Shown here one piece after another: positions 23,160 to 34,879 of a stretch of 64,000 bases of DNA. How positions within the stretch are numbered: position 1 is the first letter of the stretch; each line of letters opens with the position of its first letter. The notes below the pieces were generated by a model. The model was not told where the DNA came from and ran no database searches. It saw only the letters and a list, made by a program, of their open reading frames with translations. This DNA comes from Saccopteryx bilineata. Taxonomy: Eukaryota > Chordata > Mammalia > Chiroptera > Emballonuridae. A program made the position numbers and the translations under genes. The DNA is taken from positions 268,811,034 to 268,875,033 of the forward strand of contig NC_089493.1 in NCBI RefSeq assembly GCF_036850765.1, written 5' to 3'.

Positions 23160-24237
23160 TTCCAAACTGACGTTTTCCTGATCTCCCCTTTACGTTCCAA
23201 ACATGTGTTCCCCATTGCCTGACTGAGGTTTCCATTTCCATACACAGAGCAATCTTGGCGTTAACATAATAAAAACAGAACTCTTGATTTTCAAATCTGC
23301 TCTTCCCTCATCTTCTCAAGTTGTTCAACCAAAACATCTAGGAGTCATGTCCAGTTTCTCTGTTTCTCTCATGTTTCCATATCCTCTCCAGTGCCCTCCT
23401 GTCTGTCTGCCTGTCTGTCTGTCACACCTCTTCATTGCCAAAGGCTAAATCCTTTGTCCCAGACACACCACAGACGGTGACAATGGCCCTCTCACTGGCC
23501 TCCCTGGTCTTCTTCTGTCTCCTAGAATCCATTCTTCTTCAATCTTTAGCCTACAGGACATTTTAAAAAGGTAAATTAGATTGAATAGCTTCCCATCTCC
23601 TTCTCTATCCCAACTTTCTTTATTTGAAAAACTCTAGTGACTTCTTGAATTTGAAATAAATTCTGAACTCCCAAGCAAGGTGTCCAAGTCCCTATAATAT
23701 CTGACCATGGCTTCAACCCTGATCTCATGTCTGAATTTCTTCTCTTCTTCCTCTCTGCTCTATCTCTTCCTTCTGTACAGAATATTCTTCCTATGACTGA
23801 CTCCTTTTTGCTATTCATGATTTAATTTGAATAACACCTTCTTCAGAGGTAACTTCCTTAATCACCTAACTTAATTTTTTAGCCCATAAAGACTAGTTCC
23901 ACCTTATATTAAAACATGCTGTAGAGCTTGTATAATTAAAACAGCAGGGTCCTTGCAAATGAATACACAGACCAATGTACCAGAATAAAAAAGCTCAGAA
24001 ATAGAAGAAGTTACCTATGGAAATTCAGTAAACGATAAAGACCCATCTCAAATCTCTAAGGAAAATATGGTTTTGTAAATAAGTGATGCTGGAACAACTG
24101 AATAGTCGTGTGGAGAAGACACAATTGTAACCTTTTTGCACACCCTCCCCTTTGACTGGTTGTGAGCTCTCTAAAGCAGGAAGTGTATATTTATCTTTAT
24201 ACTCCTCATAGTAATCACACAATAAATGTGTGCTTAT
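23160..24237 (+). mobile_element. L2 LINE, 3' portion, split by an L1 fragment
   Basis: Sense L2 body and 3' UTR: 'catctaggagtcatgtccag', 'tagcttcccatctccttctc', 'ttcagaggtaacttccttaa', then after the interruption 'ggttgtgagctctctaaagc' and the terminal 'aataaatgtgtgctta'. The reverse-transcriptase region is too decayed to encode protein. Confidence 0.8.
23940..24125 (+). mobile_element. L1 ORF2 C-terminal fragment nested in L2
   Basis: 'cacagaccaatgtaccagaa', 'ctcagaaatagaagaagtta' and 'aagtgatgctggaacaactg' match the late ORF2 region of old L1 ('gaccaatggaacagaatag ... aatggtgctggg'). It has neither a polyA tail nor a clear duplication. The frame is broken. Confidence 0.65.
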
Positions 24238-24525
24238 TGCGTGGTATTTACGAGTCTGAGCTCCTGAGTGGGTGGTCTGGGTTCCAGTCCCAGGTCTCCC
24301 ATTGTCTCCAGCCCTGAGCAAGATACTCTGCATCTTCGACCTTCAGATTTTTTTATCTGTGATAGAAGGGGGAGAGAAAGGAAACTTGTCTCTTTTGGCT
24401 GTCTTACTATCGAATTAAATAAAGCATGCAACGTGCTTAGCACAATTCCTACAGTATTGTATGTGCTCATATTAGTCATTGTCATTGCTACACGATCAGA
24501 AGAAAGCATAGCTTTGACAACTTGT
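24238..24525 (+). repeat. MIR SINE
   Basis: 'ggtctgggttccagtcccag' (head) through 'tttttttatctgtgatagaa' and 'acgtgcttagcacaattcct' to a decayed 3' end fits sense MIR, abutting the L2 3' end. Confidence 0.7.
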
Positions 24526-24554
24526 TATGTGTTGTTATTGCTTGTTGAAAGGAT

Positions 24555-24755
24555 GAAATGTTGAAAAGAACATCCCAGCTGTATCTTTCACTGTTTATAA
24601 CCTTAAGCAAGTCATCCAGCTTCTCTGAGCCTCCATTTCCTTATTTATTAAATAGGAACGATAACACATAGCTCACAGGTCTTTGCAACAATAAAAGAGG
24701 ACATGTATTTAAAATCAGTGTGTGAGCATGGCAGACACTCAATAATTAGTACCCA
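24555..24755 (+). repeat. MIR SINE
   Basis: 'aagcaagtcatccagcttct', 'tgagcctccatttccttatt' and 'atggcagacactcaataatt' follow sense MIR order closely. Confidence 0.8.
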
Positions 24756-24759
24756 CATA

Positions 24760-25270
24760 CCCGCCCCCTTTCCCTTTCTCCACATCTCTCAAAGATACAG
24801 TTAGTGTAATAAACAAGCTTAAAAATTAATTGCCTGCTCTCCACGGATTCAGGGTGAGAGGCAATCGTGCTCTGGGGTCGGAGGAAACTCGGGGAATCCT
24901 AAGCCTGGCACAGCAGCTGAGCATCTCGTCACTGCAGAGCTAGTCCCGCTCAGACCACAGTCCTTCCTCTCAGTAGGTGACTGCTTATGATTGCCCTGCT
25001 GGGCATTTCAGTCTGCTGCCTGCTTGCCTGCCTGTTTCAATTTCTGTCTTCACAATCCCATTGGCCAAATCTGTCTACACAGTACTTCTGCTCAGTTCTC
25101 CCCAGCTCCCCCTGGGATCTAAGTTTGGCCTCTAAACTTTATCCTCGATGTTCACCTGGTGTCCGGCCTCCTTATCCCTACAACCTTACAGAGCCCAAGA
25201 GCCCAGCTGTACCCTCTGCCCTTGAATCTTCTGCACTCAGGGACTGGTTCTGAGAAGGACAGATGTCCAC
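24760..25270. other. Unassigned noncoding DNA
   Basis: No recognised element. An 88-codon plus frame at 24987-25253 opens with a cysteine/leucine-rich hydrophobic stretch from a 'ctgcctgcttgcctgcctg' repeat and is taken as chance. Confidence 0.45.
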
Positions 25271-25286
25271 ATTTACAGCGCCTTTT

Positions 25287-25407
25287 TTTTTTTTTTTTTT
25301 TTTTTTTTTAGAGAGAGAGAGACAGACAGACAGACAGGAAGGGAGAGAGATGAGAAGCATCAACTCATAGTTGCGGCACTTTAGTTGTTTATTGATTGCT
25401 TTCTCTA
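25287..25407 (-). mobile_element. Type C bat SINE, 5'-truncated, antisense
   Basis: A T run of about 27 bases, then the reverse-complemented type C 3' end ('gatgagaagcatcaactcat', 'gtttattgattgctttctct'), stopping well short of the tRNA head. ACAGCGCCTTTT before and ACAGCACCTTTT after form the target-site duplication. This is truncation during reverse transcription, not later deletion. Confidence 0.88.
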
Positions 25408-25419
25408 ACAGCACCTTTT

Positions 25420-26800
25420 AAAATGGGTTTTCTCTAGCGGACAAGATTTGAGAATCTCTGTTAAACAACCCAAAGAAAAATGGTCCAGAAAGATTGCATT
25501 GTACATCCCAGTGAGAGCATCTTGCTGTAGAGCCAGCCTTAGCAGAGCTCAGCGTCAGAACAGCAGAGACGAGCGAAGACTAAATAAACCCACAGGCACA
25601 GGCCAAAAGGGCGGAGCTGCCGTCATTTGCATACGCATCACCCCCTCCGTGCAGAGATCGCTCTGCTCTAGATCACTCAGAACTGCACTCTGAGTCACAG
25701 ACAGTTTCTGCTTTTAGGGAAGCAACCGAGTCCATAGGTCCTCCAAGAGGTCAAGGGCCACACTTGGTCCTTTAGAAAATAAGCTGTTAATGGATAAAAG
25801 AAACAATTTAAGTCTGAAGCGACAGAACCGTTAGGCACCGGCTCGGTTTCCAGCAGGTTGCACTCTGGAACCGTACTAGGAACTGGAGAAGACCCAGCAG
25901 CGCACATATGTTTGAGAGTCGGAGCACAATGTGTTACAAAGAATGTAAAACACAGCCAGGCCTCCACTGTTCAGCCTAGACTTTCCATCGACTTGCTCCC
26001 TGATTGGAATCTTTAAATGAGTGCCAATCAGACTAAAAGACACTTTGCCCTTCTCAATGGGGTCCTTGGCCAGAAAGTCCCCAACCAGTACTAGATGCCA
26101 TTGAATGGCTCCGTGCAGTTTCGCCCTGATATGATGGGTATCTGCAACACGTGGTCTGCATCATCACTGACCTTGAGTCCACTAGTGCTGTTATGGGGGA
26201 GAGGGTGGGACAGAATGTACCGCAGGTGAAGCCAGAGGCTATAGAGCAGTAGAAGGTAGGGAAGAAGGAAGAGATGCCGGCGTGATTAAAGGAGACCATT
26301 TCATATGAGGCAGCCGAGAGTTGGGAGCTCCTCTTGCAGCTGAGAGAATCGCTAACAACTTCACGTCCAGCTCAGCAGTCTACACTTAATTCCCACCATT
26401 GCCGCCCGGTGAGTGGTTCTGCCCATGTACACACAGAATGAGATTTTCCACGTCTCTTGGTCTTCAGCTGTGATGAAACTGGACAGATGTCGTCAGGAGA
26501 ATTGGCTGGCCTAAGACTTCCAGGATGCAAAAAAGGAATAGAATTATAAACTCAAAAAAGAAGCCTCAGCAAAGCATTTTGCATAGAGGGACTCTTAAGA
26601 GATGGCTGCTCCTGGAATTCTCTGGAGGTGGGTGTAAATTTGGGGGATCAGCAGCTGCAGCAGCACGAACAGGTCGTTGCTGTATATTCCTGGGGAGCGT
26701 GGCACTGTGCCCAGGCCCAGTGGCCTGGATCCCTCAGCAAGCAGAAAACTGGGGACTATCTTTCATCTAAACACAGAGAATAATCAAAACACCATAAAAC
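25420..26800. other. Repeat-free stretch with an octamer and GC box
   Basis: About 1.4 kb without an assignable repeat. At 25609-25614 there is GGGCGG and at 25625-25632 the octamer ATTTGCAT, 10 bp apart. A TATA box or exon could not be supported, so this is only a motif observation. Confidence 0.4.
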
Positions 26801-26812
26801 ATGTTCACCTTT

Positions 26813-27197
26813 GCCCTGGTGGGTTGGCTCAGTGGTAGAGCGTCAGCCTGGCGTGCAGGAGTCCCGGGTTCGATTCCCGACCAGGGCACACAGGAGAGGT
26901 GCCCATCTGCTTCTCCACCCCTCCCCCTCTCCTTCCTCTCTGTCTCTCTCTTCCCCTCCCGCAGAAGGCTCCACTGTAGCAAAGTTTGCCCGGGCGCTGA
27001 AGATGGCTCTGTGGCCTCTGCCTCAGGCGCTAGAATGGCTCTGATTGCAGCAGAGCAATGCCCCAAGATGGGCAGAGCATCGCCCCCTGGTGGGCGTACT
27101 GGGTGGATCCCAATTGGGCGCATGCGGGAGTCTGTCTGACTGCCTCCCCGTTTCCAACTTCAGAAAAATACAAAAAAAAAAAAAAAAAAAAAAAAAC
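26813..27197 (+). mobile_element. Type A bat SINE, full length
   Basis: Starts 'gccctggtgggttggctcag', B box GGTTCGATTCC near 26868, long A tail 27173-27196. CATGTTCACCTTT at 26800-26812 and 27198-27210 is a perfect 13-bp target-site duplication, so the insertion is fairly young. One internal 22-bp unit only. Confidence 0.95.
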
Positions 27198-27214
27198 CAT
27201 GTTCACCTTTATGC

Positions 27215-27985
27215 TGTTAAAGAGAGAAAGATAGGAAGAAAAAATAAAGGAGGTGAGGGAACATGAAGGGGGAGGGAATCCGATAAATAACCTAAACTTC
27301 TTAAACAGCCGCCCCAGCTCTAGGTCATTTCCACTGCCCTTACCATTAGAGTCTGTTTTGTTCCCACATAAGAGGGCTTCCCTTTCCAGAAACTGAATAC
27401 AACAAAAATAGATGGATTAGGTTGCAATTATTCACATTTAAAAAAAAAAAAAAAGGATCCCTGGCTTCATGAAAGATTTCACTGTGGGGTTCATTTAAAT
27501 GGAGAAATGTCCTTCTGTTTTTCAAATGCGATTAGATTTGCATGCAACTTCTCCCAGGCAAAATCAAGTACAATGAGGTTTTCCCAATATCTGTGTTGAA
27601 TTATAAGCTGCCTGAATTTATAAACTTCAGCGCTTCAGGGTTCAAATCGCAATGGCACAGGATTCACGTGTTGAAAGACGGAAGAGGAACTAGATCAATA
27701 GGACATCGTGACAGCAACTCATGAGGCCTGAGGTAAATCTCCCCTCCATTGTGTGCATCAGTCTCCTCACCCGTAATGTGGCAAGGTAGGGCTAAATCTC
27801 TGCTCTGGATTTTTTAGGCCCATGAATCAATGAATTATCAGTCAGGTTTCAGTATGTAGTTTTCTGTTTGTTGGATTAATTCAGAAGATTTGGATGCATG
27901 AAGTGGTATATCCATTTCCTTTCAACAGAATTTGCTCAAATTCTCTATTTTCATCTAGGTGACAGCAGAGTGCATCAGAAAGCAT
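27215..27985. other. Unassigned noncoding DNA
   Basis: Includes an A run at about 27439-27454 and weak MIR-like wording ('cagtctcctcacccgtaatg') near 27765. No exon seen. Confidence 0.45.
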
Positions 27986-27999
27986 CTGCACTAATTCTT

Positions 28000-28363
28000 T
28001 TTTTTTTTTTTTTTTGTATTTTTCTGAAGTTGGAAACGGGGAGGCAGTCAGACAGACTCCCGCATGAGCCTGACCAGGATCCACCTGGCATGCCCACCAG
28101 GGGGCGATGCTCTGCTTGTTCTGTTGCAACCAGAGCCATTCTAGCTCCTGAGGCAGAGGCAATGGAGCCATCCTCAGCGCCTGGGTCATCTTTGCTCCAA
28201 TGGAACCTTGGCTGCGGAAGGGGAAGAGAGAGACAGAGAGGAAGGAGAGGGGGAGGGGTGGAGAAGCAGATGGGCGCTTCTCCTATGTGCCCTGGCCGGG
28301 AATCGAACCCAGGACTCCTGCACACCAGGCCAATGCTCTACCACTGAGCCAACCGGCCAGGGC
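28000..28363 (-). mobile_element. Type A bat SINE, full length, antisense
   Basis: T-rich tail at 28000-28015, then the reversed body and head ending 'ccggccagggc'. TGCACTAATTCTT at 27987-27999 and 28364-28376 is a perfect target-site duplication. The body around 28105-28130 is shortened relative to other copies because the segment between the GGGGGCGATGCTCTG block and 'gcaaccagagcc' is reduced. Confidence 0.95.
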
Positions 28364-28379
28364 TGCACTAATTCTTGAG

Positions 28380-31045
28380 TCAAGACAGACCAGGGAGGGC
28401 ACAGTGGAGGGCGAGGAAGTTTGGCACAGACTACTGGAAACCTCAAATGTAGGTGGTAGCCCTGCTCTGGAGTTAACTGAGTCACTGTCCTGGGTTAACT
28501 CTTCAGCCTCACAAAATGTACCATCAAACCTTCTGATGAATCTTAAAAGAAAATTTTCCCCATAGGCCTCCACCACCCTGGGAAGAGAGGTTGAAAAAAT
28601 TCTCCCGTTCCAATGACAATAGTGATCAACTTTCTCTTACACAGTGTGCAGTCTTAATCAAGATCTAGTAGGAAGCTGGAGTCATTAATTTTAATGAGTT
28701 GCTAGAACAGTCTGAACAAGAGCCCTTGCTAATAAGGCCTTGCCAGAGTAAGATGCCATGCATCCTTCTGAATAGGAAAAAATAACCTTGCAAAACTGGA
28801 AGAAAAATAAAGTTCATAGCATGTTAAGGCCAAATTGGGGGGAAAAAATCACTTTGGAATCTCTAGTTTTCTCAAGTCACAATTTACAATCTACATTTCA
28901 AGGTCAATTGAACCACTTGATGGCCAATTTGGGGACAAGGAAAGAGCTATGTGAGGAATTATAAGTGGCCACAGGGTTTCTGACACCAACCAGATCCTCA
29001 CAGGCACACTTGACTAAGTTTGTAATGATCTCGGGTCATTCCAAAAAGACAGGTCAAAGGGACTCTGTGAGCCCAGGGACCATTGATTTAATACTGGCCT
29101 GGTAACATCTCTTCTGCTCACTCTGTGGGTAGACATTAACTGTGGAGATATGGTCCTAATGAGCTGTGAGGGGGGAAATCGAGATTTAGCGTATTTGTAG
29201 GAACCTGACCCTTCTCTGACAGACAAGGGCTCCCTTTCCAATTGTGAAATATTCATCTTGATTTAGAGATAACACTCCAGGTGCTCTGATGACTCCTGAT
29301 TGGTGGAGACATGAGCAAATGGTCACCACGGGGATTTGGGAATAATCCATGGGGTCACTTTGGGGAAGTGGTCAGAGAAAAGTGTCTGAGGAACCAGAAG
29401 ACAACTGGTTTGTTTGTGTGTCTGCAAACATAATGCGTCTCCCTGTTAATGATTAAAGGAAGGCGCAATTCTTTTTAGTGGATGGGGTGGGGGTGGGGGG
29501 AATCTATCTTCTAGTCAAGACTAAATGCTTAGATGGATATTCAGATATGTATTCATTTGCCTAAATCCATTTGGGTGCTGAATCAGAAGTCACTGAGCCT
29601 TCACTTTATAGAATTTGTCTTGAGATTATAAAATATTCTATCAGCTCGTCCCCATGTTTGAAGACCGGTGTAGATGTGGCAGCCTCTGAATCACTGGGGA
29701 TATTTATCAGTGTGGATCCCTAAACCCCGTTTCTAAGATGTGAGTTCAGTGAATCATCAGTAGTTCAGTCCTCTCACTGCTCAGTTGTGGGAACTGGGTT
29801 GTGGAAGATCTATTTATCTTTCATGATAAATCTTATTAAATTCTTCCCAAGAAAGGCCAGGTAGGAGTGCATATATAATGAGGCAGCTAATTCCACACTG
29901 CACCGTGATTGGAAGTGAGATCTTCTACCACCATCCCAATGTTCTTTCTGGTGCTAACTCATTTTATTTTGTCCATTTGAAGGATTACCTTCCTCTTCCA
30001 GCTCCTGCTTGTCTAACTGAAACACTCAGTCCCTTGACTGCCGTACAGTCTGCCCCGACCCCAAAGCAGAACAGGTGCTTCTCCATTAAACCCCACAGCT
30101 CACTCCTGCGTGCCACCGGAGCGCATGCTCAGCCACAACGCTTGCACGTGCCCCTAATACATTGTGACACCCTATTACTACAGTGCCGTATGAGCTTCAA
30201 GGGAAATTACATTTTAAATTATAGCATACAAGTATAATGGAAAATCTAATTGTAGCAATGACAGTTTATTTATCAATCATTTATCATTTTGATTTATAAG
30301 GTGCCCAACTTGATTTAAAGGTAGCTAATGTTTAAAAATCTCAAGGCACCCATACAACCAAATACACACTGAAAGCAACAAAGTGAATAACTCCTGCTTT
30401 TCTGTAGCTCTGGGCTCATCTTTCCTGTACCCAAGGCTGCAGCTCAAAGCACCAAGGGGTTGATGCCAGGATCCTCTTGGCAGCATCTCAGAACCCACAG
30501 CCCACTCTGAGCGGTAGCTTTTTTCAATCCCCAGGCACACTTCTGCATACATCGTGTTTTATGGCTTGTACAGTAGTTCTCTGCTGGGCTAGAAAGACCT
30601 TGCTCTGAGCTGCAGGAAGCACAGTTAAAACCCTGCCACTATAACTTGGTTTACCGCCCCTCTATTCTGGGGATTAATCTCTCTGAGGCTGAAAGTGTGA
30701 TACTCTTTCCCTCTTGCTACCTAGAAGCTTTCACCCTGTTCTACCCACTGGATGTAATCTCCTTTGAACCAGAGAGAAGCTAGTTAAATCCACACTCAGT
30801 TCCTCATGCACCTCGGATACTTGCCATGGAAATTTAGACGCTTCCAGCCCAAAGTGGGATCAGTTATCTCCAGTTCTGCCTGCATCCAATCCCATCTTTT
30901 GTCTAATTCAAGGGCCTCTATAGATCTGTGATGGCATGAGAAGTCAGAGGAGGGAACCAGAAAGCACCAGATAGGTTACATGAGTCTCAGTCTGAACCGT
31001 AGGAAGTCCAATGCTCAGGGGACCCATCACCCTTTTCTGTAGCAC
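28380..31045. other. Long stretch without assignable gene or young repeat
   Basis: About 2.7 kb. A weak MER5-type string ('gcctctgaatcactggggat' to 'agttcagtgaatcatcag') lies at 29680-29760, and MIR-like wording at 30600-30700. The 119-codon plus frame at 29878-30237 has no identifiable domain. The rest is AT-rich unique-looking DNA. Confidence 0.45.
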
Positions 31046-31049
31046 GGCC

Positions 31050-31195
31050 TCAGTTCAGCTCTTAATCTTTTCACTAGACTTTAAACACCTTGAGATCAGG
31101 GACCAAACGTACTGTTTGCCTCCCCTGTGCCTAGCACAATGCCCTGAGCTTTCAGTTGATGTTTGTGGACTAAATGAACAAATAAATAGACATCT
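31050..31195 (+). repeat. L2 LINE 3' end
   Basis: 'actttaaacaccttgagatc', 'agggaccaaacgtactgttt' and 'tgtgcctagcacaatgccct' then 'aacaaataaat' match the terminal L2 segment well. Confidence 0.85.
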
Positions 31196-31379
31196 TCAAT
31201 TTCCTGCTCCCTAGTATCACCCTAAGATCTAGTTCGGCCATGGAAGCAAAATGGAAGTTTATTTTTCTACTAAACAATGAGTTAACTACATAGTATTATT
31301 AATAGCTGCCTTAACAAAGTACTACTTCTAACCAGCTAAAAATCATTCAAATGCATTTGCTACAGAAAATTGAGTTTGC

Positions 31380-32175
31380 TCAATTAAGCAATAGGTGAGA
31401 AATGCAAATCAAAACCACAATGAGCTAGCTACCATATGGCTCATACCCACTAGAATGGCAATAATAATAATAATAATAATAATAATAGAAAATAACAAGT
31501 GTTGGTGAGAATGTGGGAAAATTGGAACCTTAATACGCTGCTGGTAGAAACAAAAAATGGTTCATTTTTCTGTGGACAACACTTTGGCAGCTCCTCAAAA
31601 AGTTAAACATAAAATTACATATGACTCAGCAATTTCATTCCTAGGTACATAACAGTTTTTTTAAAATACTGAAAATAGATATTAAGCAAGTACATGTACA
31701 AACATATTCACAATGGCCAAAAGGTAGAAAGAGCCCAAATGTCCATCAACAGATGAATGCATAAGGAAATGGTGGCACATCCTTGTAATGGACTATTATA
31801 GAGCCATAAAAAAGGAATGAAATATTGATACATACAACAACATGGATGAACCTTTCAATGCTATGCTAATTGATAGTTGCCAGACACAAAAGGTCACATA
31901 TTGTACAATTCCATGTATATGTACTACAAATACATAAAGAAAAGACAAATCCATAGAAACAGAAAGTAGATTGATAGTGTCAGGGAATGAAAGGGGGTGG
32001 GGTGGGAAGAAAATTACTTATTAAGTAGAGGGTTTTACTTTACAGTGATAGAAATGTTTTAGCACTAGACAGATGTGGTGGTTGCACAACATTGAGAATA
32101 TACTAAATACCATTAAACTGTCCACTTCAAAAAGTTTACTTTTTCATTAGGCAAATTTCACCTCAATAAATTGTT
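31380..32175 (+). mobile_element. L1 LINE 3' end, 5'-truncated (old L1M type)
   Basis: 'gaaatgcaaatcaaaaccac' opens the last part of ORF2. 'acatattcacaatggccaaa' and 'atgtccatcaacagatgaat' follow, and the 3' UTR ends 'gcaaatttcacctcaataaa'. It is ~800 bp, interrupted by stops, and contains an (AAT)n expansion at 31460-31487. Confidence 0.9.
31460..31487. repeat. (AAT)n microsatellite in L1
   Basis: About nine AAT units at a site where related L1 copies have short AT-rich text after 'tagaatggca'. Confidence 0.9.
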
Positions 32176-32589
32176 TTTTTTTAATTAAGCGAGAGATGAA
32201 TTTATTTACCTTATGATAATGAGTTCCCACTACTTATGTCTATTATGTAGATTCTTCTGCTAATGTTCTTTTTGTCTTTTTGGCCTGTCTGAAATAAAAG
32301 GAGTCTCTAACAGGGTCTTGAAAAAAAGCATTAAAATCTGTCCAAATAGTCAAAGGCAATAGCTCTCACAGGCATTGCACAAACACAGCCGCTTTGATCC
32401 CAAACCTCCAAACCAGCCAGCGCAAGCAGATCTGTCCCAGTGAAGCCAGATCAGCCTGCCCTCAGCCCCAGGACTTGGCAGTGTAACAGGTGGCACAGAG
32501 AAGCACGCTAGGATAAGAGGGAGAGGGGCTGAGTCAAAGGCTAATGGTTTGCTGTTCATAGAAAAACTGAAATTATGGTGCCTTAATGA

Positions 32590-32890
32590 CTACAACCTTC
32601 TGATCTCGTGGAGCTTACATTCTGGTCAGAGAAACAGACACTGTATCTGTATACAACTCAGTGAATAAGAAAGTAAATAGATACTCTTGAATAGTGAAGC
32701 ATGGCCAATACCATAAACCAGGGTAATGTGCTAGACAGTGGCAAGGGTGAGGGGAGGGTGGCATCGATTAAGGTCATCAGGGAAGCCCTCTCTGCGGAGG
32801 TAACATTTGGGCTAAGACTCAAACACTGAGAAAGAGAATTCCAGGTGATGGGACAGAAAGTGCAAATGCTTGGATGCAGGTTGCTCCCCT
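32590..32890 (-). repeat. L2 LINE, antisense
   Basis: 'gtggagcttacattctggtc', 'ggtcatcagggaagccctct', 'ctgcggaggtaacatttggg' and 'gacagaaagtgcaaatgctt' are the reverse complement of the L2 3' region in correct order. Confidence 0.85.
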
Positions 32891-33119
32891 CTCACGGCTG
32901 CTCAAAGGAAACATCTTTCCTCTACTCACACTTCTGACACCAATTCTGTGGGATTTCCCCTCACTAGTGACCCAGAGTTAGTGCAAACCCCACAGGTTAA
33001 AGGCTCAGTTCCCCAAGAGTGCCACCCAGTATTATAAGTGTGGGTCCCTAGGTTACCTACACTTTTGCCTGGCTTGGCTGCAAATTGAGATTCCCATGAC
33101 AATCTTCTCAGGCTTGATA

Positions 33120-33700
33120 ATTGGCAACAGTGGCTCACAGAACTAGGGAAACACTACATGCTGATGCTATATTATAATAGATAGAACTAAGGAGCAACCA
33201 AATGGAAGAGATGCATAGGGCAAGGTATGGGACGAGGGGTACATGAAGCTTTTGTGTCCTCTCTGGGGGTACCCCCCTCCCAGCACCTCAATGTGCTTAC
33301 CAACTCTGAAGGTCTCCAAACCCTATCGCTTAGCGATGGTTGATTAAATCACTAGCCACTGGTAATTAAATCAATCTTCAGCCCCTCTCCCCTCCCTAGG
33401 GGTTGGGAGGAAGGGCTGAATGTTCCAATCCTCTAGTCATTTCTTGATCTTTCTGATGACCAGCTCTCATCCCTGAACTATCCAGGGACCCAAGTTACTT
33501 ATCATCTCATCAGCATATGAAAAACACCCTTGTCACTTCAGAGATCCCAAGGATCTTAGAATCTCTTGTGTCAGGAACCAAGTACTAAAAACCAAATATT
33601 ATAACAAAAAAATAGGAGCCTATGACCTCGAACACTCAGGGAACTGCGAGCTTTTAGGAGCAGTGTACCAGGAACCCAAGGAAGAGACCAAATATATGTT
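33120..33700 (+). mobile_element. Old placental LTR-type repeat with a doubled 3' end
   Basis: 'aaatggaagagatgcatagg', 'tggttgattaaatcactagc', 'cagcccctctcccctcccta' and 'ttgtgtcaggaaccaagtac' are the order of a widespread placental repeat of LTR type. I know its text but will not name a family. The final segment, 'cagg aacca ... gaccaaatat', appears twice, at 33525-33603 and 33640-33700. Confidence 0.6.
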
Positions 33701-34420
33701 TCAGATTAGGGGACAGCTGCCCACTGCCATTGCTAAGTTGGGTCAAATCTTCCTGAGCTCCTCTTCCATTCTGGCCTCTGCAACTATACCAACACAGAAG
33801 TGGAGCCATGCCATGCTGACCCTGGGCACAAACCTCATCCGCTCCAAATACCCGCCATGGACTTCACGACATAATGTAGCTCATGGCATCCCTTTCCTCT
33901 GATTATCAAGACCAGCATAAGACACGTTCATGGCAGCAGAAGTCTCCCAGGGGATGAAGCATGAGGAGTATATGCAGTAGCAACTCTAGCGCACACGGGA
34001 TGGATGCACACCCTTTAACCGTACCAAATCCATAGTTGGGGAGTCGACGCCGTCATGGCATTTGCAGAGCTGGGCGGTCCCCATGCACAGGGGAACTACA
34101 ATGACACAGAGACAGGGCCTTCAGGTGCCCGGGGGTATGAACAAAGCTGGAAGAGCAGGCCTAGTGATCCGAACCCGGGAAGTATTCTACCCTGACAGGC
34201 TGCATTTAGCCTGCCTCCCACATCAGTTACAGAAAGGGACATCCAACTGATTTGGAAAATGCTTCTAGACACTAACCCTCTCTCCCCTGTTCTGCGGTTC
34301 TCATTTTCACAGGAGCAGTAGAATAAATGTAGGCCGGTGGCAGCAACATCAAACCCTATTTTCCCCCAAATCTATGTCATGCTCTTATCTTAACCAACTC
34401 AGGCCATCTAGTTAAAAAAA
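33701..34420. other. Unassigned noncoding DNA
   Basis: Could be internal sequence or flank of the preceding LTR-type repeat. The 79-codon plus frame at 33663-33902 has no domain I recognise. Confidence 0.4.
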
Positions 34421-34430
34421 GAGCCTCAAT

Positions 34431-34600
34431 ATGCCCTGGCCAGATGACTCGGTTGGTTAGAGCATTGGCCCAAAGCCACAGAGGTTGTCAGTCGGATCCC
34501 TGGTCAAGACACACACAGGAACAGATCAATGTTCCTGTCTCTCTCGCTCTCTCTCTCCTTTCCTTTCTGGCTAAAATCAATAAATAATCATTTAAAAGAT
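34431..34600 (+). mobile_element. Older Ves-like tRNA-derived SINE
   Basis: 'gccctggccagatgactcgg', 'ttggttagagcattggccca', a decayed B box at about 34490, then a (CT)-rich tract and 'aaaatcaataaataatc'. AGCCTCAAT at 34422-34430 and 34601-34609 is the probable duplication. It is more diverged than the type A, B and C copies. Confidence 0.75.
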
Positions 34601-34879
34601 AGCCTCAATTTAACATCTGATCCCCGATGGAGCATTTACACTGTTCGTGGGAATGAGGGGACACCCGCCAACCCGAGCTGGTGACCAAGAGTGAGGAGCA
34701 CAGAGAGGAGCAGGGCTTGGCATTTTAGAAACAGTCCAAGCTGCCTGTGTGGACACACAGCTGCCCTGCTTTGCACTCGCTCAGGCAGAGGACGGCTGCT
34801 GTCTTTAGAGACAACTTCTCATTGGGAAAGCCCAAGGGGACTTTAGCCACCAAGGCCCTCCCAAGAAACTGAGCCTCTT

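Noticed and set aside
23399..23424. CTGT-type short repeat and other direct repeats considered as a CRISPR array
   Set aside because: Simple tetranucleotide repetition in vertebrate DNA without repeat-spacer structure.
27898..28347. 149-codon plus frame and overlapping minus frames
   Set aside because: Entirely explained by the antisense type A SINE at 28000-28363.
33663..33902. Possible processed pseudogene after the LTR-type repeat
   Set aside because: The 79-residue frame resembles no protein I recognise, and there is no A tail or flanking duplication.
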